Below, in pieces: positions 51,246 to 60,115 of a stretch of DNA of 64,000 nt. The notes below the pieces were generated by a model. It ran no database searches, was not told the origin of the DNA, and saw nothing but the letters and a program-made list of their open reading frames with translations. The position numbers were made by a program, and so were the translations under genes. The stretch's first letter is position 1; the number at the start of each line of letters is the position of its first letter. Source of the DNA: Aestuariibaculum suncheonense (lineage in GTDB: Bacteria > Bacteroidota > Bacteroidia > Flavobacteriales > Flavobacteriaceae); contig NZ_JACVXC010000002.1 of NCBI RefSeq assembly GCF_014596935.1, positions 220,627-284,626 of the forward strand, read 5' to 3'.

Positions 51246-52193
51246 CTACTCGATTAATCGCTTGACAATTGAAGAAACTGGCAAAATTTCGGTGGTATGT
51301 TTTATACTTGGGCCTGCAACCCAAACTGTTTTATACGTGGCTTTGGTAGCTGCATTTTTAGTAGCATTCATTCCTATGGAAAAACGAATCATTTTCACCC
51401 ACTTTTTCAGTCTTTTATGTCGATTTAAAACCGATTCTAACCAGGTCGTCTTCGTTCCTATTTTTTTAACATAAGGCGTATTAATTACCGTACATGGTGT
51501 TCCGGAAATACGTTCAGTCATGACAATATCATCGGCACCATAATCTACACATGCCTGTTTATATTCATAAGTGACATTAGCTTCTACTGAAGCAATAAAC
51601 GGGCTTCCAACCGACACGCCTGCTGCACCATAATTCAGTATCTTATCCACATCAGCTTTACATCCTACCCCTCCAGCTGAAATCACAGGGATTTTACATT
51701 GGGCTGTTAACAAATTTATAAGTTCTTCAGGTGATAAATCGCCACGATGTCCTCCCGCTTCATTATTAACAGCAATAACAGCATCGGCACCCAAAGCTTC
51801 TACTTTTTTTGCATATTTTAAATCTACCACATCACAGAACACTTTTATTCCTGCTTTGTGCGCTTCGTTAATGGTTTCTTCTGGGCTGCCCAAAGAGGTA
51901 ATAATAAAATCACATCCCTCTTCACAAAGAATTCGTAATTGTTCTTTAAATTTGATATTCGATTTATTAACGATTAAATTAAAACCGAAAGAACCTCCTT
52001 TTGGTTTGGCTGCTTTCAACTCCTGAATAGCTAATTTTAATTCCTCCAGTGTTCTATAATTTAATGCTGGAATACACCCTGCTATACCTTCAGCCATGGC
52101 AGCCTTAACCATTGCTGTATTGGACACCAGAAACATAGGTGCCTGAATAATGGGGTGTTTTATATCGAGAAGTTCGGTAAGTTTAGTTGACAT
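51246..52193 (-). CDS. Nitronate monooxygenase-like FMN enzyme
   Basis: This 315-residue TIM-barrel flavoprotein has the NMO/2-nitropropane dioxygenase blocks HPIIQAPMFLVSN, the phosphate-binding VISAGGVG and GVSVGSPFIAS strands, and AVNNEAGGHRGDLSPEEL with the conserved His. Members oxidise nitronates or act as enoyl-reductase-like proteins. The specific substrate is open. It and the aldo/keto reductase gene 47 bases downstream may share a transcript. Confidence 0.88.
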   Translation of the reverse strand: MSTKLTELLDIKHPIIQAPMFLVSNTAMVKAAMAEGIAGCIPALNYRTLEELKLAIQELKAAKPKGGSFGFNLIVNKSNIKFKEQLRILCEEGCDFIITSLGSPEETINEAHKAGIKVFCDVVDLKYAKKVEALGADAVIAVNNEAGGHRGDLSPEELINLLTAQCKIPVISAGGVGCKADVDKILNYGAAGVSVGSPFIASVEANVTYEYKQACVDYGADDIVMTERISGTPCTVINTPYVKKIGTKTTWLESVLNRHKRLKKWVKMIRFSIGMNATKNAATKATYKTVWVAGPSIKHTTEILPVSSIVKRLIE

Positions 52194-52259
52194 CTTAAAA
52201 CGAATTTCAACAAATATACCAAATATTATGCATGCATAACACTTAAAAGATTCTGAATA

Positions 52260-53483
52260 TTAAAATTGATAATACCCACATTTTAGATAAGCACCTTCTT
52301 CAAAAGCAACGGGATGATCGATATCGTGATAGGTTTTTAGCTTTATAGTATACGAACGCTTTACCGAACTTAATACCTGTTGATTGATATCAAAAAAGGC
52401 TTGGGCAGTAACTCGTGATGAACAAGATGCCAATACCAATAATCCTTTTTTAGCCGTTAGTTTCTCACCTAATTCTGCTAACTGCGCATATTTTTTCTTT
52501 GCTAATTCAATTTCTGATGCTTGTTTAGCAAAACTAGGAGGATCGATAACTACCACATCAAAAGTGACTTTATTATCAATAAGTCTCTGTAACTCTTCAA
52601 AAGCATCACCGGCAATGATGTTGTGTTCTCCTGAATAGTCGTTTAATTTCCCGTTTTCAACTGCAATTTCCAAAGCCTGTTTACTAATATCCAAACTCGT
52701 CACAGACTTCGCGCCATTATACAAAGCATGCACCGAAAATCCACCAGCATAACTAAAAACATCCAGTACGGTTTTGCCCTTACTCCACTCACCTACCTGC
52801 TTTCTATTGGCACGATGATCTAAAAAATAACCGGTTTTGTGACCTTTAATAACGTTTGCTGAAAACTTAACGTGGTGCTCCACAAACTCCACAACTTCAT
52901 TTTCCAGTGTTCCAAAAACCACTTCGCCATTCATCAGATTATGCATATTGGACTGTTCCAAACTACGACTTAATCGTACCACTACAGTTTTAGCTTCTGA
53001 CACTTGCTGTAAACTCGGCACAATACTCTCGAGATAAGGCAACCAGATTTCAGAATAGATTTTAACGACTAAAACAGTATCATAAACATCGGCAATTAAA
53101 CCGGGGAAACCATCGTTTTCACCAAATAGCAAACGGTAGCTATTAGTATTGGTTTGAAGTAACTTATAACGCTTAGCGAAAGCTCCTTCAATTTTATTAT
53201 GAAAAAATGCTTGGTTAATTTCTTCTTTTTCAAAACCATGATGCAACATCTTGATTCTTATAGGCGAATTAGCATCATACAATCCCAAACCAATCACCTT
53301 ATTTTTATTCTTCCCAAAAATAATAGCCAAATCTCCTGACTTGGCATTATCCTTTATCTTAATAATATTATTAGAAAACACCCACGGATGCCCTTTCATA
53401 ACAAACTGTTCGCCTTTAGCATTTAATTTCACTGCCAATCTATTGGGTTCGTATGTTGATTTTAGTTTTTCTGAAAAGTCCAT
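52260..53483 (-). CDS. RlmI-like 23S rRNA m5C methyltransferase
   Basis: This 407-residue protein has an N-terminal PUA domain (about 15-95, RLAVKLNAKGEQFVMKGHPWVFSNNI). It is followed by the EEHVF-like spacer (about 100-190) and a class I SAM methyltransferase fold. The latter shows DHRANRKQVGEWSKG, VLDVFSYAGGFSVHALYNGA and the catalytic FDVVVIDPPSFAK. This domain order is that of RlmI, which methylates a cytosine of 23S rRNA. RlmK/L-like alternatives share only the last part. It stands alone and precedes the Crp/Fnr gene on the other strand. Confidence 0.9.
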   Translation of the reverse strand: MDFSEKLKSTYEPNRLAVKLNAKGEQFVMKGHPWVFSNNIIKIKDNAKSGDLAIIFGKNKNKVIGLGLYDANSPIRIKMLHHGFEKEEINQAFFHNKIEGAFAKRYKLLQTNTNSYRLLFGENDGFPGLIADVYDTVLVVKIYSEIWLPYLESIVPSLQQVSEAKTVVVRLSRSLEQSNMHNLMNGEVVFGTLENEVVEFVEHHVKFSANVIKGHKTGYFLDHRANRKQVGEWSKGKTVLDVFSYAGGFSVHALYNGAKSVTSLDISKQALEIAVENGKLNDYSGEHNIIAGDAFEELQRLIDNKVTFDVVVIDPPSFAKQASEIELAKKKYAQLAELGEKLTAKKGLLVLASCSSRVTAQAFFDINQQVLSSVKRSYTIKLKTYHDIDHPVAFEEGAYLKCGYYQF

Positions 53484-53647
53484 GAATACATCAAGTTTTA
53501 GACCCCAAAAGTATCTTATTTAAAACGCTTATTAAAACAATTCTAATCAAAAAAATAGGGTTAATAAATTAAAAATGCTTAAATTTATACATCCTGAGGC
53601 CTTAGCTCCTCCTTAATAATCTTTATTAGCATTAATTGTTTCCTAGC

Positions 53648-54343
53648 ATGGCCAAAGAAAATAAAGATTACATCATCCCTATTTTGAAAGAAAATCCTTT
53701 ATTTAAAGAGATTTCAGAGGAAGAGATACATACTTTTCTTAAAATTTCATCTGTAAAAAAATGGCCCAAGAATACCTGTTTATTTGATGGGGACAGTACG
53801 CTTTATAATTTTTATATCATCATAGCCGGAAAACTAAAACTCTATTACTATAACAAATCTAAAGACCGAAAAATTACGCTTTTTTTATTAGTTAAACACG
53901 ATGTTTTTGACGTTTCCCGATTATTAAACTTTTCGCGACATAAAGTGTATTACGAAACGTTAAGCAATGCCGATATTTTGACTACCAATTCGCTTTTATT
54001 AGAACGTTGGATGCTAGACAATCCTAAATTTTACAAATCTTTACTTCATTATACACTTGCAAAACTCAAAGATCTAGAAGAATATGCAACCAGTGCCTCA
54101 ATAGATGATACCTCTACCAAACTTGCTAGGCTATTAATTAATAACATGAATACATCTTCTAAACAAATAGAAAAAATTAACGATTTACCGCATAAAGAGT
54201 TAGCACAGCTTATAGGCACTACTCGAGCTGTATTAAATCGGCAAATACAGATTTTTAAAAAAGAAGGCATTATTGATATTAAGAACAAAAACATAGAAAT
54301 TAAGAACATGTCTTTGTTATTAGACAAGCTCAATAACTCCTAA
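53648..54343 (+). CDS. Crp/Fnr-family transcriptional regulator without a cyclic-nucleotide pocket
   Basis: I choose the ATG at 53648 (MAKENKDYIIP) rather than a TTG at 53636. This gives 231 residues. The N-terminal cupin-like effector domain (about 15-125) has LFDGDSTLYNFYIIIAGKLKLYYY but lacks the FGExAL...RSA phosphate-binding cassette, so cyclic nucleotides are unlikely ligands. The C-terminal winged helix includes DDTSTKLARLLINNM and the recognition region LAQLIGTTRAVLNRQIQIFKKEG. No cysteine cluster of Fnr type is visible. It may sense another small molecule or redox state. The targets are unknown. The next gene, 146 bases downstream, is the secreted PepSY-like protein. Confidence 0.85.
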   Translation: MAKENKDYIIPILKENPLFKEISEEEIHTFLKISSVKKWPKNTCLFDGDSTLYNFYIIIAGKLKLYYYNKSKDRKITLFLLVKHDVFDVSRLLNFSRHKVYYETLSNADILTTNSLLLERWMLDNPKFYKSLLHYTLAKLKDLEEYATSASIDDTSTKLARLLINNMNTSSKQIEKINDLPHKELAQLIGTTRAVLNRQIQIFKKEGIIDIKNKNIEIKNMSLLLDKLNNS

Positions 54344-54489
54344 TTTTCAAAATGTTAAAACTTTATTAAAACTTACAAAAGTGCTACTCAGGTAGCATAA
54401 GCCGCTCTATAAACCGGTTAATTTTATAAAACAAAATTTTTCTCCCTGAATAATAGTAATAGCAAACTGTTTAATTAAAATCTATTATC

Positions 54490-55224
54490 ATGAAAAATTT
54501 TTTATTGGCTATAATACTATTAGGATTTGTCAACCTAAGTTATTCACAAATTGAGGACGAGCGTCATCCTCTTTATTTGACTATTGACGGTGAATTATAT
54601 CTCAAAACTTCCCCTGAAACAATGGAAAAAGAAATAAACGTTCATAAAATATTACGAGAAAGAGAACCTAATTTTTCTCGATCTAACAAGAATGCAAGTT
54701 TTGAAGAAAATCTTAGAGTTATCTTAAGTGACAATTTCATGATTAATGATAATTACATTTTTGAATCTGTAAAAGAAAAAGCATCTTCTCCTAAAACCAC
54801 AAAAAATCATTTAAATGATGCTTATCATGATGCTGTTTCGTTATCGTCAGATTGTGACCGTATTAGTTCTTTAGAGACCCTTGTTGCTAATTATGATGTT
54901 ACAAAACAAAGTTTTTATGACGAAAAATTAACAACTTATAAAATTGATTTTAAAGAAGGCGATAAAAAAGACGGGGTGATTACAGCTGTTTTTGACACTG
55001 ATGGTAATTTAGTTAAATCTTTAGAACGCTTTAAAAATATTAGACTTCCTCGTGTAGTTTTAGATGCTATTAACGATGTATATCCCGGAGCTATTATCAA
55101 AACAAATACTTATGTTGTTTCATACAATGAAAATTCAGGAACAAACAAAATTTATAAAGTAAAAATTGATGCTAACGGAAATACAAAATCTTTGAAAGTC
55201 GATAGTAATGGTAAGTTTATTTAA
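54490..55224 (+). CDS. Secreted protein with C-terminal PepSY-like repeat region
   Basis: This 244-residue protein has a signal peptide (residues 1-20, ending NLSYSQ). After a low-complexity middle region, the C-terminal 100 residues read ITAVFDTDGNLVKSLERF, then RLPRVVLDAINDVYPGAIIKTNTYVV and KVKIDANGNTKSLKVDSNG. This strand-helix-strand pattern with FDTDGxLV resembles PepSY-like (beta-lactamase-inhibitor-like) domains of flavobacterial secreted proteins. No enzyme motif is seen. It may bind another envelope protein. Function unknown. A bidirectional terminator follows. Confidence 0.7.
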   Translation: MKNFLLAIILLGFVNLSYSQIEDERHPLYLTIDGELYLKTSPETMEKEINVHKILREREPNFSRSNKNASFEENLRVILSDNFMINDNYIFESVKEKASSPKTTKNHLNDAYHDAVSLSSDCDRISSLETLVANYDVTKQSFYDEKLTTYKIDFKEGDKKDGVITAVFDTDGNLVKSLERFKNIRLPRVVLDAINDVYPGAIIKTNTYVVSYNENSGTNKIYKVKIDANGNTKSLKVDSNGKFI

Positions 55225-55246
55225 TTTCATTTTTAAATTAGTCAAG

Positions 55247-55281
55247 TAAAAGCACAATCGAAATTTTAGGTTGTGCTTTTA
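55247..55281. terminator. Bidirectional terminator between the PepSY-like gene and the cyclase-like gene
   Basis: An 11-bp perfect stem (55247-55257 with 55271-55281, taaaagcacaa) and a 13-base loop lie between two convergent genes. T-runs are suited to both directions. Confidence 0.75.
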
Positions 55282-55293
55282 TTCTTTTGAGGT

Positions 55294-57327
55294 TTAATTA
55301 ATCTTATTCAATAAAGCCTGAAATCGAGGTTCATTCATTAAAGGTTTAAACTTAACATCCTGCTTCAAACCCCAAAAGAACAAACCTTGACCTCCCACTT
55401 CAAAATCTTTTTCTAACCAATCTAAGGTATTCTTTATATCACCTAAACCCATGTAAATAGTGGCAATCATAAATGGAGGCACATAGACCATTTTTTTCTT
55501 ATTAAGCTGAAATTCAAGTATTTCTCGAGCCTTTTCTTGTTCTCCAATCATGCCATAACAATACCCAAGCATCCAGTTGGTATTGGAGGCAACACTTCGG
55601 GAAGTAAAAAGCTCTATAGCTTCCTCATATTTTCCTAAACCAGATAAATTGGAGGCTTTCATCCAGACTAACATATTGTTGCCCGGAAATGACTTTAAAT
55701 ATTCATCCATTTTATCTACTCCCTTTTGAAATTCCCCCAAGTAATAATATGCCTGTGCCATATCTCCAATATACTTTGTAGATAAAGGATCAAGTTTTAT
55801 CACTTTATTAAAATGCTCTTCCATAAGCTTTACATTACCCTCGAAAGTATAAATCCATGCCAGTTTATCATAAGCTATAACATAACTCGGGTTAATTTCG
55901 ATGGCCTTTTTCAGATAAAGCATTGCTGTTTCCTTTTGATATTTGTAATAGCTTATAGAACCTAAAGCTCCAAAAGTGGCGCCGTCATTCGAATTAATTG
56001 CTAAGGCTTTTAATGCTGGTATTGAAGCCTGAGCCAACATTTCTTTCGGCGCTTCTCTTCCCCAGAAAATATATTCCAAATAGGTTTCCGCAAGCCCTAC
56101 ATAAGCTCTGCAAAAATTAGGATCTAATTCCGTTGCACGTTTAAATAATAGCTCAGCCTTTTTAAGTTCTTCAACTTTACCTCCTCCTCTATGTAAAAAG
56201 GCCTGACCTTCTTTAAAAACACTATAAGCCTCAGGATTGTTAGTTGGCAAATTGTTCAACCGAGATTCTTCAGTTTCGCTCAAACGAATCTTAAGGGCAT
56301 TTGCTATGTCCTTTGATACATCGGTTTGAAGTTTAAAAATCTGCACCAAAGTATTATCATAATTGTTAGCCCATAAATTCTTATTGCTGGCTGCATCAAC
56401 TAGATTTGCATTAATCCGCACCTGATTATCATTAACACGCACACTACCTTCTAAAATATAGTTTACATTTAGCTCCTTAGCTATTTGTCTTATGGACTTA
56501 TTTGTGCCTTTATAATGCATGGCCGACGCTCTTGAAATCACCTGAAGATGCTGAATTTTTGACAAATGGGTTATAATATCTTCGGTCACCCCATCAGTGA
56601 ATGTTTCAGAGCTTTCATCCTGATTCAGGCTATTAAATGGTAAGACAGCTATAGTTAAATCATTTAATTCATGACTACCTATATTTGCTGGCCTTGTTAG
56701 TAATAACGTTGCGATAAACGCCAAAAGTATAACTAACAAAACGGCGGCTTTCCGTTTAAAACTTTTAAACGATTTTCCTATACGTTCTTCGGTTTTTCCA
56801 TGAATTTCTGATAAATGCGGTACAACAACACCTTCATTCGCAACTGCAAATACAGGCATGGTTTGATTTACATTTTTAAATTCAAAAACATCTAAATATT
56901 TCGTTTCAAACTCTGTTTGATTTCTTAAATCATCATTAATCTTATCTGAAATTAAAATACTTCCGGGAACGGCTAATGATTCTATCCTTGAAGCAATATT
57001 TACGGCATCTCCAATCACATCGGTTTCGGTTCTAATAATATCGCCTAAATGCAAGCCTATTCGTACCGGAATAACAGGGTCCTGCTGAAAACAGTGTTGC
57101 ATTTTTATCGCGCAGTTGACTGCAGAAATAGAACTTTTAAAAACGCTTAAAGTGCCATCACCATAATACTGAATTAATTCTCCACCACATTCTGTTGTAG
57201 ACCTATTAAAAATGTCTCGATGCTTTTGACGAATAAGCACAGCTTGCTTTTCATCCTTTTGCATTAAGGCTGTATACCCTTCAATATCGGTAAACATTAT
57301 AGCAACAAGCTGTCTGGTTTGTGACAT
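55294..57327 (-). CDS. Class III nucleotidyl-cyclase-like protein with TolB-like and TPR domains
   Basis: This 677-residue membrane protein has an N-terminal cyclase domain (about 5-165). It carries metal-binding Asp14 (MFTDIEGYTA) and Asp57 (YYGDG), the base-selecting Asp103 (TDVIGDAVN), and the transition-state residues Asn110 and Arg114 (VNIASR). The lysine that normally recognises adenine, four residues before the second metal Asp, is Gln53. One transmembrane helix (about 193-212) follows, then a TolB/FlgO-like domain (about 222-345, DLTIAVLPFNSLNQDESSE) and TPR repeats to the C-terminus. Such proteins are presumed to make cAMP or a related signal. It is divergent from a sigma-54 activator that has a cyclic-nucleotide-binding fold. 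Its activity and product are unproven. Confidence 0.88.
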   Translation of the reverse strand: MSQTRQLVAIMFTDIEGYTALMQKDEKQAVLIRQKHRDIFNRSTTECGGELIQYYGDGTLSVFKSSISAVNCAIKMQHCFQQDPVIPVRIGLHLGDIIRTETDVIGDAVNIASRIESLAVPGSILISDKINDDLRNQTEFETKYLDVFEFKNVNQTMPVFAVANEGVVVPHLSEIHGKTEERIGKSFKSFKRKAAVLLVILLAFIATLLLTRPANIGSHELNDLTIAVLPFNSLNQDESSETFTDGVTEDIITHLSKIQHLQVISRASAMHYKGTNKSIRQIAKELNVNYILEGSVRVNDNQVRINANLVDAASNKNLWANNYDNTLVQIFKLQTDVSKDIANALKIRLSETEESRLNNLPTNNPEAYSVFKEGQAFLHRGGGKVEELKKAELLFKRATELDPNFCRAYVGLAETYLEYIFWGREAPKEMLAQASIPALKALAINSNDGATFGALGSISYYKYQKETAMLYLKKAIEINPSYVIAYDKLAWIYTFEGNVKLMEEHFNKVIKLDPLSTKYIGDMAQAYYYLGEFQKGVDKMDEYLKSFPGNNMLVWMKASNLSGLGKYEEAIELFTSRSVASNTNWMLGYCYGMIGEQEKAREILEFQLNKKKMVYVPPFMIATIYMGLGDIKNTLDWLEKDFEVGGQGLFFWGLKQDVKFKPLMNEPRFQALLNKIN

Positions 57328-57460
57328 GTTATATCATTGAAAAAAGTTTCTTTTACTAATTTAAAACATTATCACCAAAAACAATGCATTTCACTTAATT
57401 ACTTAATTTACAAGATCCTAAACGATATTTATTTATATTTATGGAAGTAATCACACCGAT

Positions 57461-59308
57461 ATGCCTGACATTTTTAATCATAATGTTTCTGAATTTCTCA
57501 CAGGTGTTCCCTTTTTTACCGAAGTCTCCAGACCTTCGTTAGATAAACTTTGTAAAACCTCAAAAACCGAGACCTTCGGGAAAAACGAAAGCATTTTAAA
57601 AAAAGGAGACGTTGGCGATTCCATGTATGTTATTCTTGAAGGCCATGTTAAGGTACATGAAGGCAGCCATATTTATTGTTTTCTTAAAGCAGGTGAATGT
57701 TTTGGAGAATATGCCTTAATAGATGACCAAAGGCGATCGGCATCGGTGACGACGGTTGAAAAAACAAATGTCTTAATTATAGATCGTAAAAATTTTGTCA
57801 ACTTAATCAAAACAGATACAGGTTTCGCCAATGGTATTTTATCTGTTTTAATAAAACGACATCGTGAACTGGACATTATTCAGGAGCGACTGGCAAGTTC
57901 TAAAAAGGATATTGAAATTGCACATTCTAAAATGAGCGGACTCATCAATGGCGCAATGGATGCCATTATTATGTTTAATCAGAATTTCAAAATCATTTTA
58001 ACCAATCCCTCTGCAAACAAAATATTGGAAAATGATGACGTTTTACAACGCAACGTCCTGTTCTTTTTTGATGATGATAGCGCCGATTTTATTGAAACCC
58101 TAGTCAATAATGAAATACATACTAATACCATAAACCAGTATCTTCCCCAAATTATTAAAGTCATTGGTTCTAAAAATACAGAAACCTTAAACGAAGGTAC
58201 TATTAGTAAATATGGTGTAGAGAATGACTCGTACTACACGTTAATTTTAAGAAATACCGAAGACCGTATACAGGCTGAAAATAAAATCAATCAACTTACC
58301 AATCAAACACAATACCTTGAAGAAGAAATAGAAGAACTTACCAGTGGCTATGGCATCATTGCCGAAGACCAAAGCATGAAAACAGCTTTAGGACTCATTC
58401 ATCAGGTCGCAAAAACCAATGCTACGGTGCTTATTCAAGGGGAAACCGGAACAGGAAAAGAACTCGTTGCCAGAGCTATACACAAAGCAAGTGACCGCAG
58501 CGACAAACCGCTTATCAAAATCAACTGTGGAGCTATTCCGGTCAATCTCATAGAAAGTGAATTGTTTGGTCATGAAAAAGGGGCCTTTACCGGAGCCACA
58601 TCTAGTAGAAAAGGCCGATTCTTATTAGCCGATAAGGGTACTATTTTTTTAGATGAAATTGGTGAAATGCCTCTGGAACTTCAACCGAAACTTTTACGCA
58701 TCATTCAGGAAGGTGAATTCGATCCGGTAGGAAGCTCTGAAACCATTAAGGTTGATGTTCGTATTATTGCAGCTACACACCGAAATCTGAAAACTTTTGC
58801 CAAGGAAGGTAAATTTAGAGAAGATTTATATTACCGTCTTAATGTCTTTCCTATAGAAGTCCCTGCGCTTAGAGATCGTGGTGAAGATGTCTGTTTAATT
58901 GCTCAGGAAATGATTAAACAGTTTTCTAAAAAAATGGGCAAACCTGCAATAGCCTTATCTGAAACCGACAAAAGTCTATTGCAAAACTATAACTGGCCGG
59001 GAAATGTTCGTGAGCTTCAAAATTTAATTGAACGTGCCGTTATTGTATCAAAAGGCCATCTAAACCTACATAATGTTGTTCCAAACCAACTTCATGACGA
59101 AAGCATAATAAACAAACCAACGACAATACAGGATAAAATCTATACAGCCGAAGAATTATCTGCATTAGAAAAAAACAATATTCTTAAAGCACTCAAACAA
59201 ACTAAATGGAAGATATCTGGCGCTAACGGCGCTGCTGCGCTTTTAAAAATTCCACCAACTACTCTGGCTTCAAAAATGAAAGCCTTTGGCATAGAACGCC
59301 CTATCTAA
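57461..59308 (+). CDS. Sigma-54-dependent activator with CAP-type cyclic-nucleotide-binding domain
   Basis: This 615-residue regulator joins a cAMP-receptor-like sensor (about 10-130) to a PAS-like segment (about 165-280), an AAA+ sigma-54 domain (about 300-530) and a Fis-type helix-turn-helix (about 570-610). The sensor keeps the phosphate-binding cassette FGEYALIDDQRRSASV (Glu83, Arg92, Ser93), so binding of a cyclic nucleotide is likely. The AAA+ part has Walker A GETGTGKE (327-334) and GAFTGA (374-379), which contacts sigma-54. The C-terminus ends in the helix-turn-helix LKIPPTTLASKMKAFGI. It has no phosphorylatable receiver domain. It lies 133 bases from the divergent cyclase-like gene and 5 bases before repeats likely to be its binding sites. 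Confidence 0.92.
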   Translation: MPDIFNHNVSEFLTGVPFFTEVSRPSLDKLCKTSKTETFGKNESILKKGDVGDSMYVILEGHVKVHEGSHIYCFLKAGECFGEYALIDDQRRSASVTTVEKTNVLIIDRKNFVNLIKTDTGFANGILSVLIKRHRELDIIQERLASSKKDIEIAHSKMSGLINGAMDAIIMFNQNFKIILTNPSANKILENDDVLQRNVLFFFDDDSADFIETLVNNEIHTNTINQYLPQIIKVIGSKNTETLNEGTISKYGVENDSYYTLILRNTEDRIQAENKINQLTNQTQYLEEEIEELTSGYGIIAEDQSMKTALGLIHQVAKTNATVLIQGETGTGKELVARAIHKASDRSDKPLIKINCGAIPVNLIESELFGHEKGAFTGATSSRKGRFLLADKGTIFLDEIGEMPLELQPKLLRIIQEGEFDPVGSSETIKVDVRIIAATHRNLKTFAKEGKFREDLYYRLNVFPIEVPALRDRGEDVCLIAQEMIKQFSKKMGKPAIALSETDKSLLQNYNWPGNVRELQNLIERAVIVSKGHLNLHNVVPNQLHDESIINKPTTIQDKIYTAEELSALEKNNILKALKQTKWKISGANGAAALLKIPPTTLASKMKAFGIERPI

Positions 59309-59312
59309 ATTC

Positions 59313-59351
59313 ACGAAATATCGTAAATACACTAACGAAATATCGTAAATA
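59313..59351 (+). promoter_or_regulatory. Two direct repeats, candidate enhancer sites for the sigma-54 activator
   Basis: The 17-base sequence acgaaatatcgtaaata occurs at 59313-59329 and again, unchanged, at 59335-59351. Start-to-start distance is 22 bases, about two helical turns, so both copies face the same side of the DNA. Each contains the inverted halves acga and tcgt. They lie between the activator stop and the sigma-54 promoter, roughly 75-110 bases upstream of it, a normal place for enhancer-binding protein sites. Confidence 0.7.
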
Positions 59352-59423
59352 TACGATTTTCAGTGAGTTAACTTCATGTCTTTAAAATATATAAAACACT
59401 GATTTACAGCAATATAAAAAGTC

Positions 59424-59439
59424 TGGCACGGCAAATGCA
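59424..59439 (+). promoter_or_regulatory. Sigma-54 (-24/-12) promoter upstream of the OsmC-like gene
   Basis: The sequence tggcacggcaaatgca fits the sigma-54 consensus TGGCACG-N4-TTGCA with one mismatch (A for the first T of the -12 element). The invariant GG and GC pairs have correct spacing. It lies 55 bases before the OsmC-like start codon and downstream of the enhancer-like repeats. Confidence 0.8.
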
Positions 59440-59493
59440 TTTACTATGACAACGAATCAATTAATCAAATTAATCAATTAAATTTTAGAAAAC

Positions 59494-60045
59494 ATGATTA
59501 CAACAGCAAATGTAAAAAACGGAGTAAACGTAGATCAATTAGTAGAAACTATTGGTGCAGTTCAACAAAATCCTGAATTAGCTAAATTCGAATTCAAAGC
59601 CAAAACCAACTGGATTGACGGCGGACATTGTGTAACCAGCATCAAAGAATATTATGGAGTAGGACAAGACATGACTCGCGACGAATCCTTTAACATGGAA
59701 TGCGATCACCCAAATGTGTTATTAGGTAACGATACCGCTGCGACCCCACCAGAAGTTGTGTTACATGCTTTAGGTTCCTGTTTAACCGGAGCAATGGTTT
59801 ACCATGCAGCAGCTCACGGCATTACCATTGAAGGTGCTGAATCTTCTTTAAAAGGTGGTGTGGATTTACACGGATTTCTGGGCTTAGATCCTGAAGTTAG
59901 AAAAGGTTTCGACGGTATCACTTTTACCTTAAAAGTAAAATCTGATGCTACAGCCGAACAGCTTGAAAACTTAGCGAAATTCTCTCCGGTATTCGACATG
60001 CTTACCAATCCAACGCCTGTTAAAATAGAAATTATAAAACAATAG
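59494..60045 (+). CDS. OsmC-family protein (single-cysteine type)
   Basis: This 183-residue soluble protein belongs to the OsmC/Ohr fold. The sequence LLGNDTAATPPEVVLHALGSCLTGAMVYHAAAHG contains the first reactive cysteine. The second position, usually a Cys in Ohr-type peroxidases, is Ser in KFSPVFDMLTNP, as in the broader OsmC-like subfamily. A peroxidase role is therefore doubtful. A thiol-binding or hydrolase role is possible. It is the first gene downstream of the sigma-54 promoter and precedes the NifJ-like gene, so its product may act with that enzyme or protect it during oxygen or redox stress. That link is an inference from context. Confidence 0.88.
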   Translation: MITTANVKNGVNVDQLVETIGAVQQNPELAKFEFKAKTNWIDGGHCVTSIKEYYGVGQDMTRDESFNMECDHPNVLLGNDTAATPPEVVLHALGSCLTGAMVYHAAAHGITIEGAESSLKGGVDLHGFLGLDPEVRKGFDGITFTLKVKSDATAEQLENLAKFSPVFDMLTNPTPVKIEIIKQ

Positions 60046-60052
60046 GCCAACC

Positions 60053-60091
60053 AAAAAATGGCTACCAAAAACCAACTGGTGGCCATTTTTT
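60053..60091 (+). terminator. Terminator-like hairpin between the OsmC-like and nifJ-like genes
   Basis: A 15-bp stem with one G-U pair (60053-60067 with 60077-60091) and a 9-base loop is followed by Ts. Only 24 bases remain before the nifJ-like start, which leaves no room for an independent promoter with normal spacing. Partial read-through may set a lower level of the second gene. Confidence 0.7.
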
Positions 60092-60115
60092 TATCACTTA
60101 ATTTTTAACCACAAC

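Noticed and set aside
53636..53647. TTG start extending the Crp/Fnr protein by four codons
   Set aside because: An ATG 12 bases downstream begins a normal N-terminus. The extension adds nothing recognisable.
54382..54397. Short hairpin tgctac/gtagca after the Crp/Fnr gene
   Set aside because: The stem is only 6 bp with no T-run, which is too weak to call a terminator.
54412..54419. aaccggtt palindrome upstream of the PepSY-like gene
   Set aside because: Only 8 bp are palindromic, and the flanks do not match the acaaccggttgt core of the PUL sites. It lies far from the PUL, so chance is the simpler explanation.
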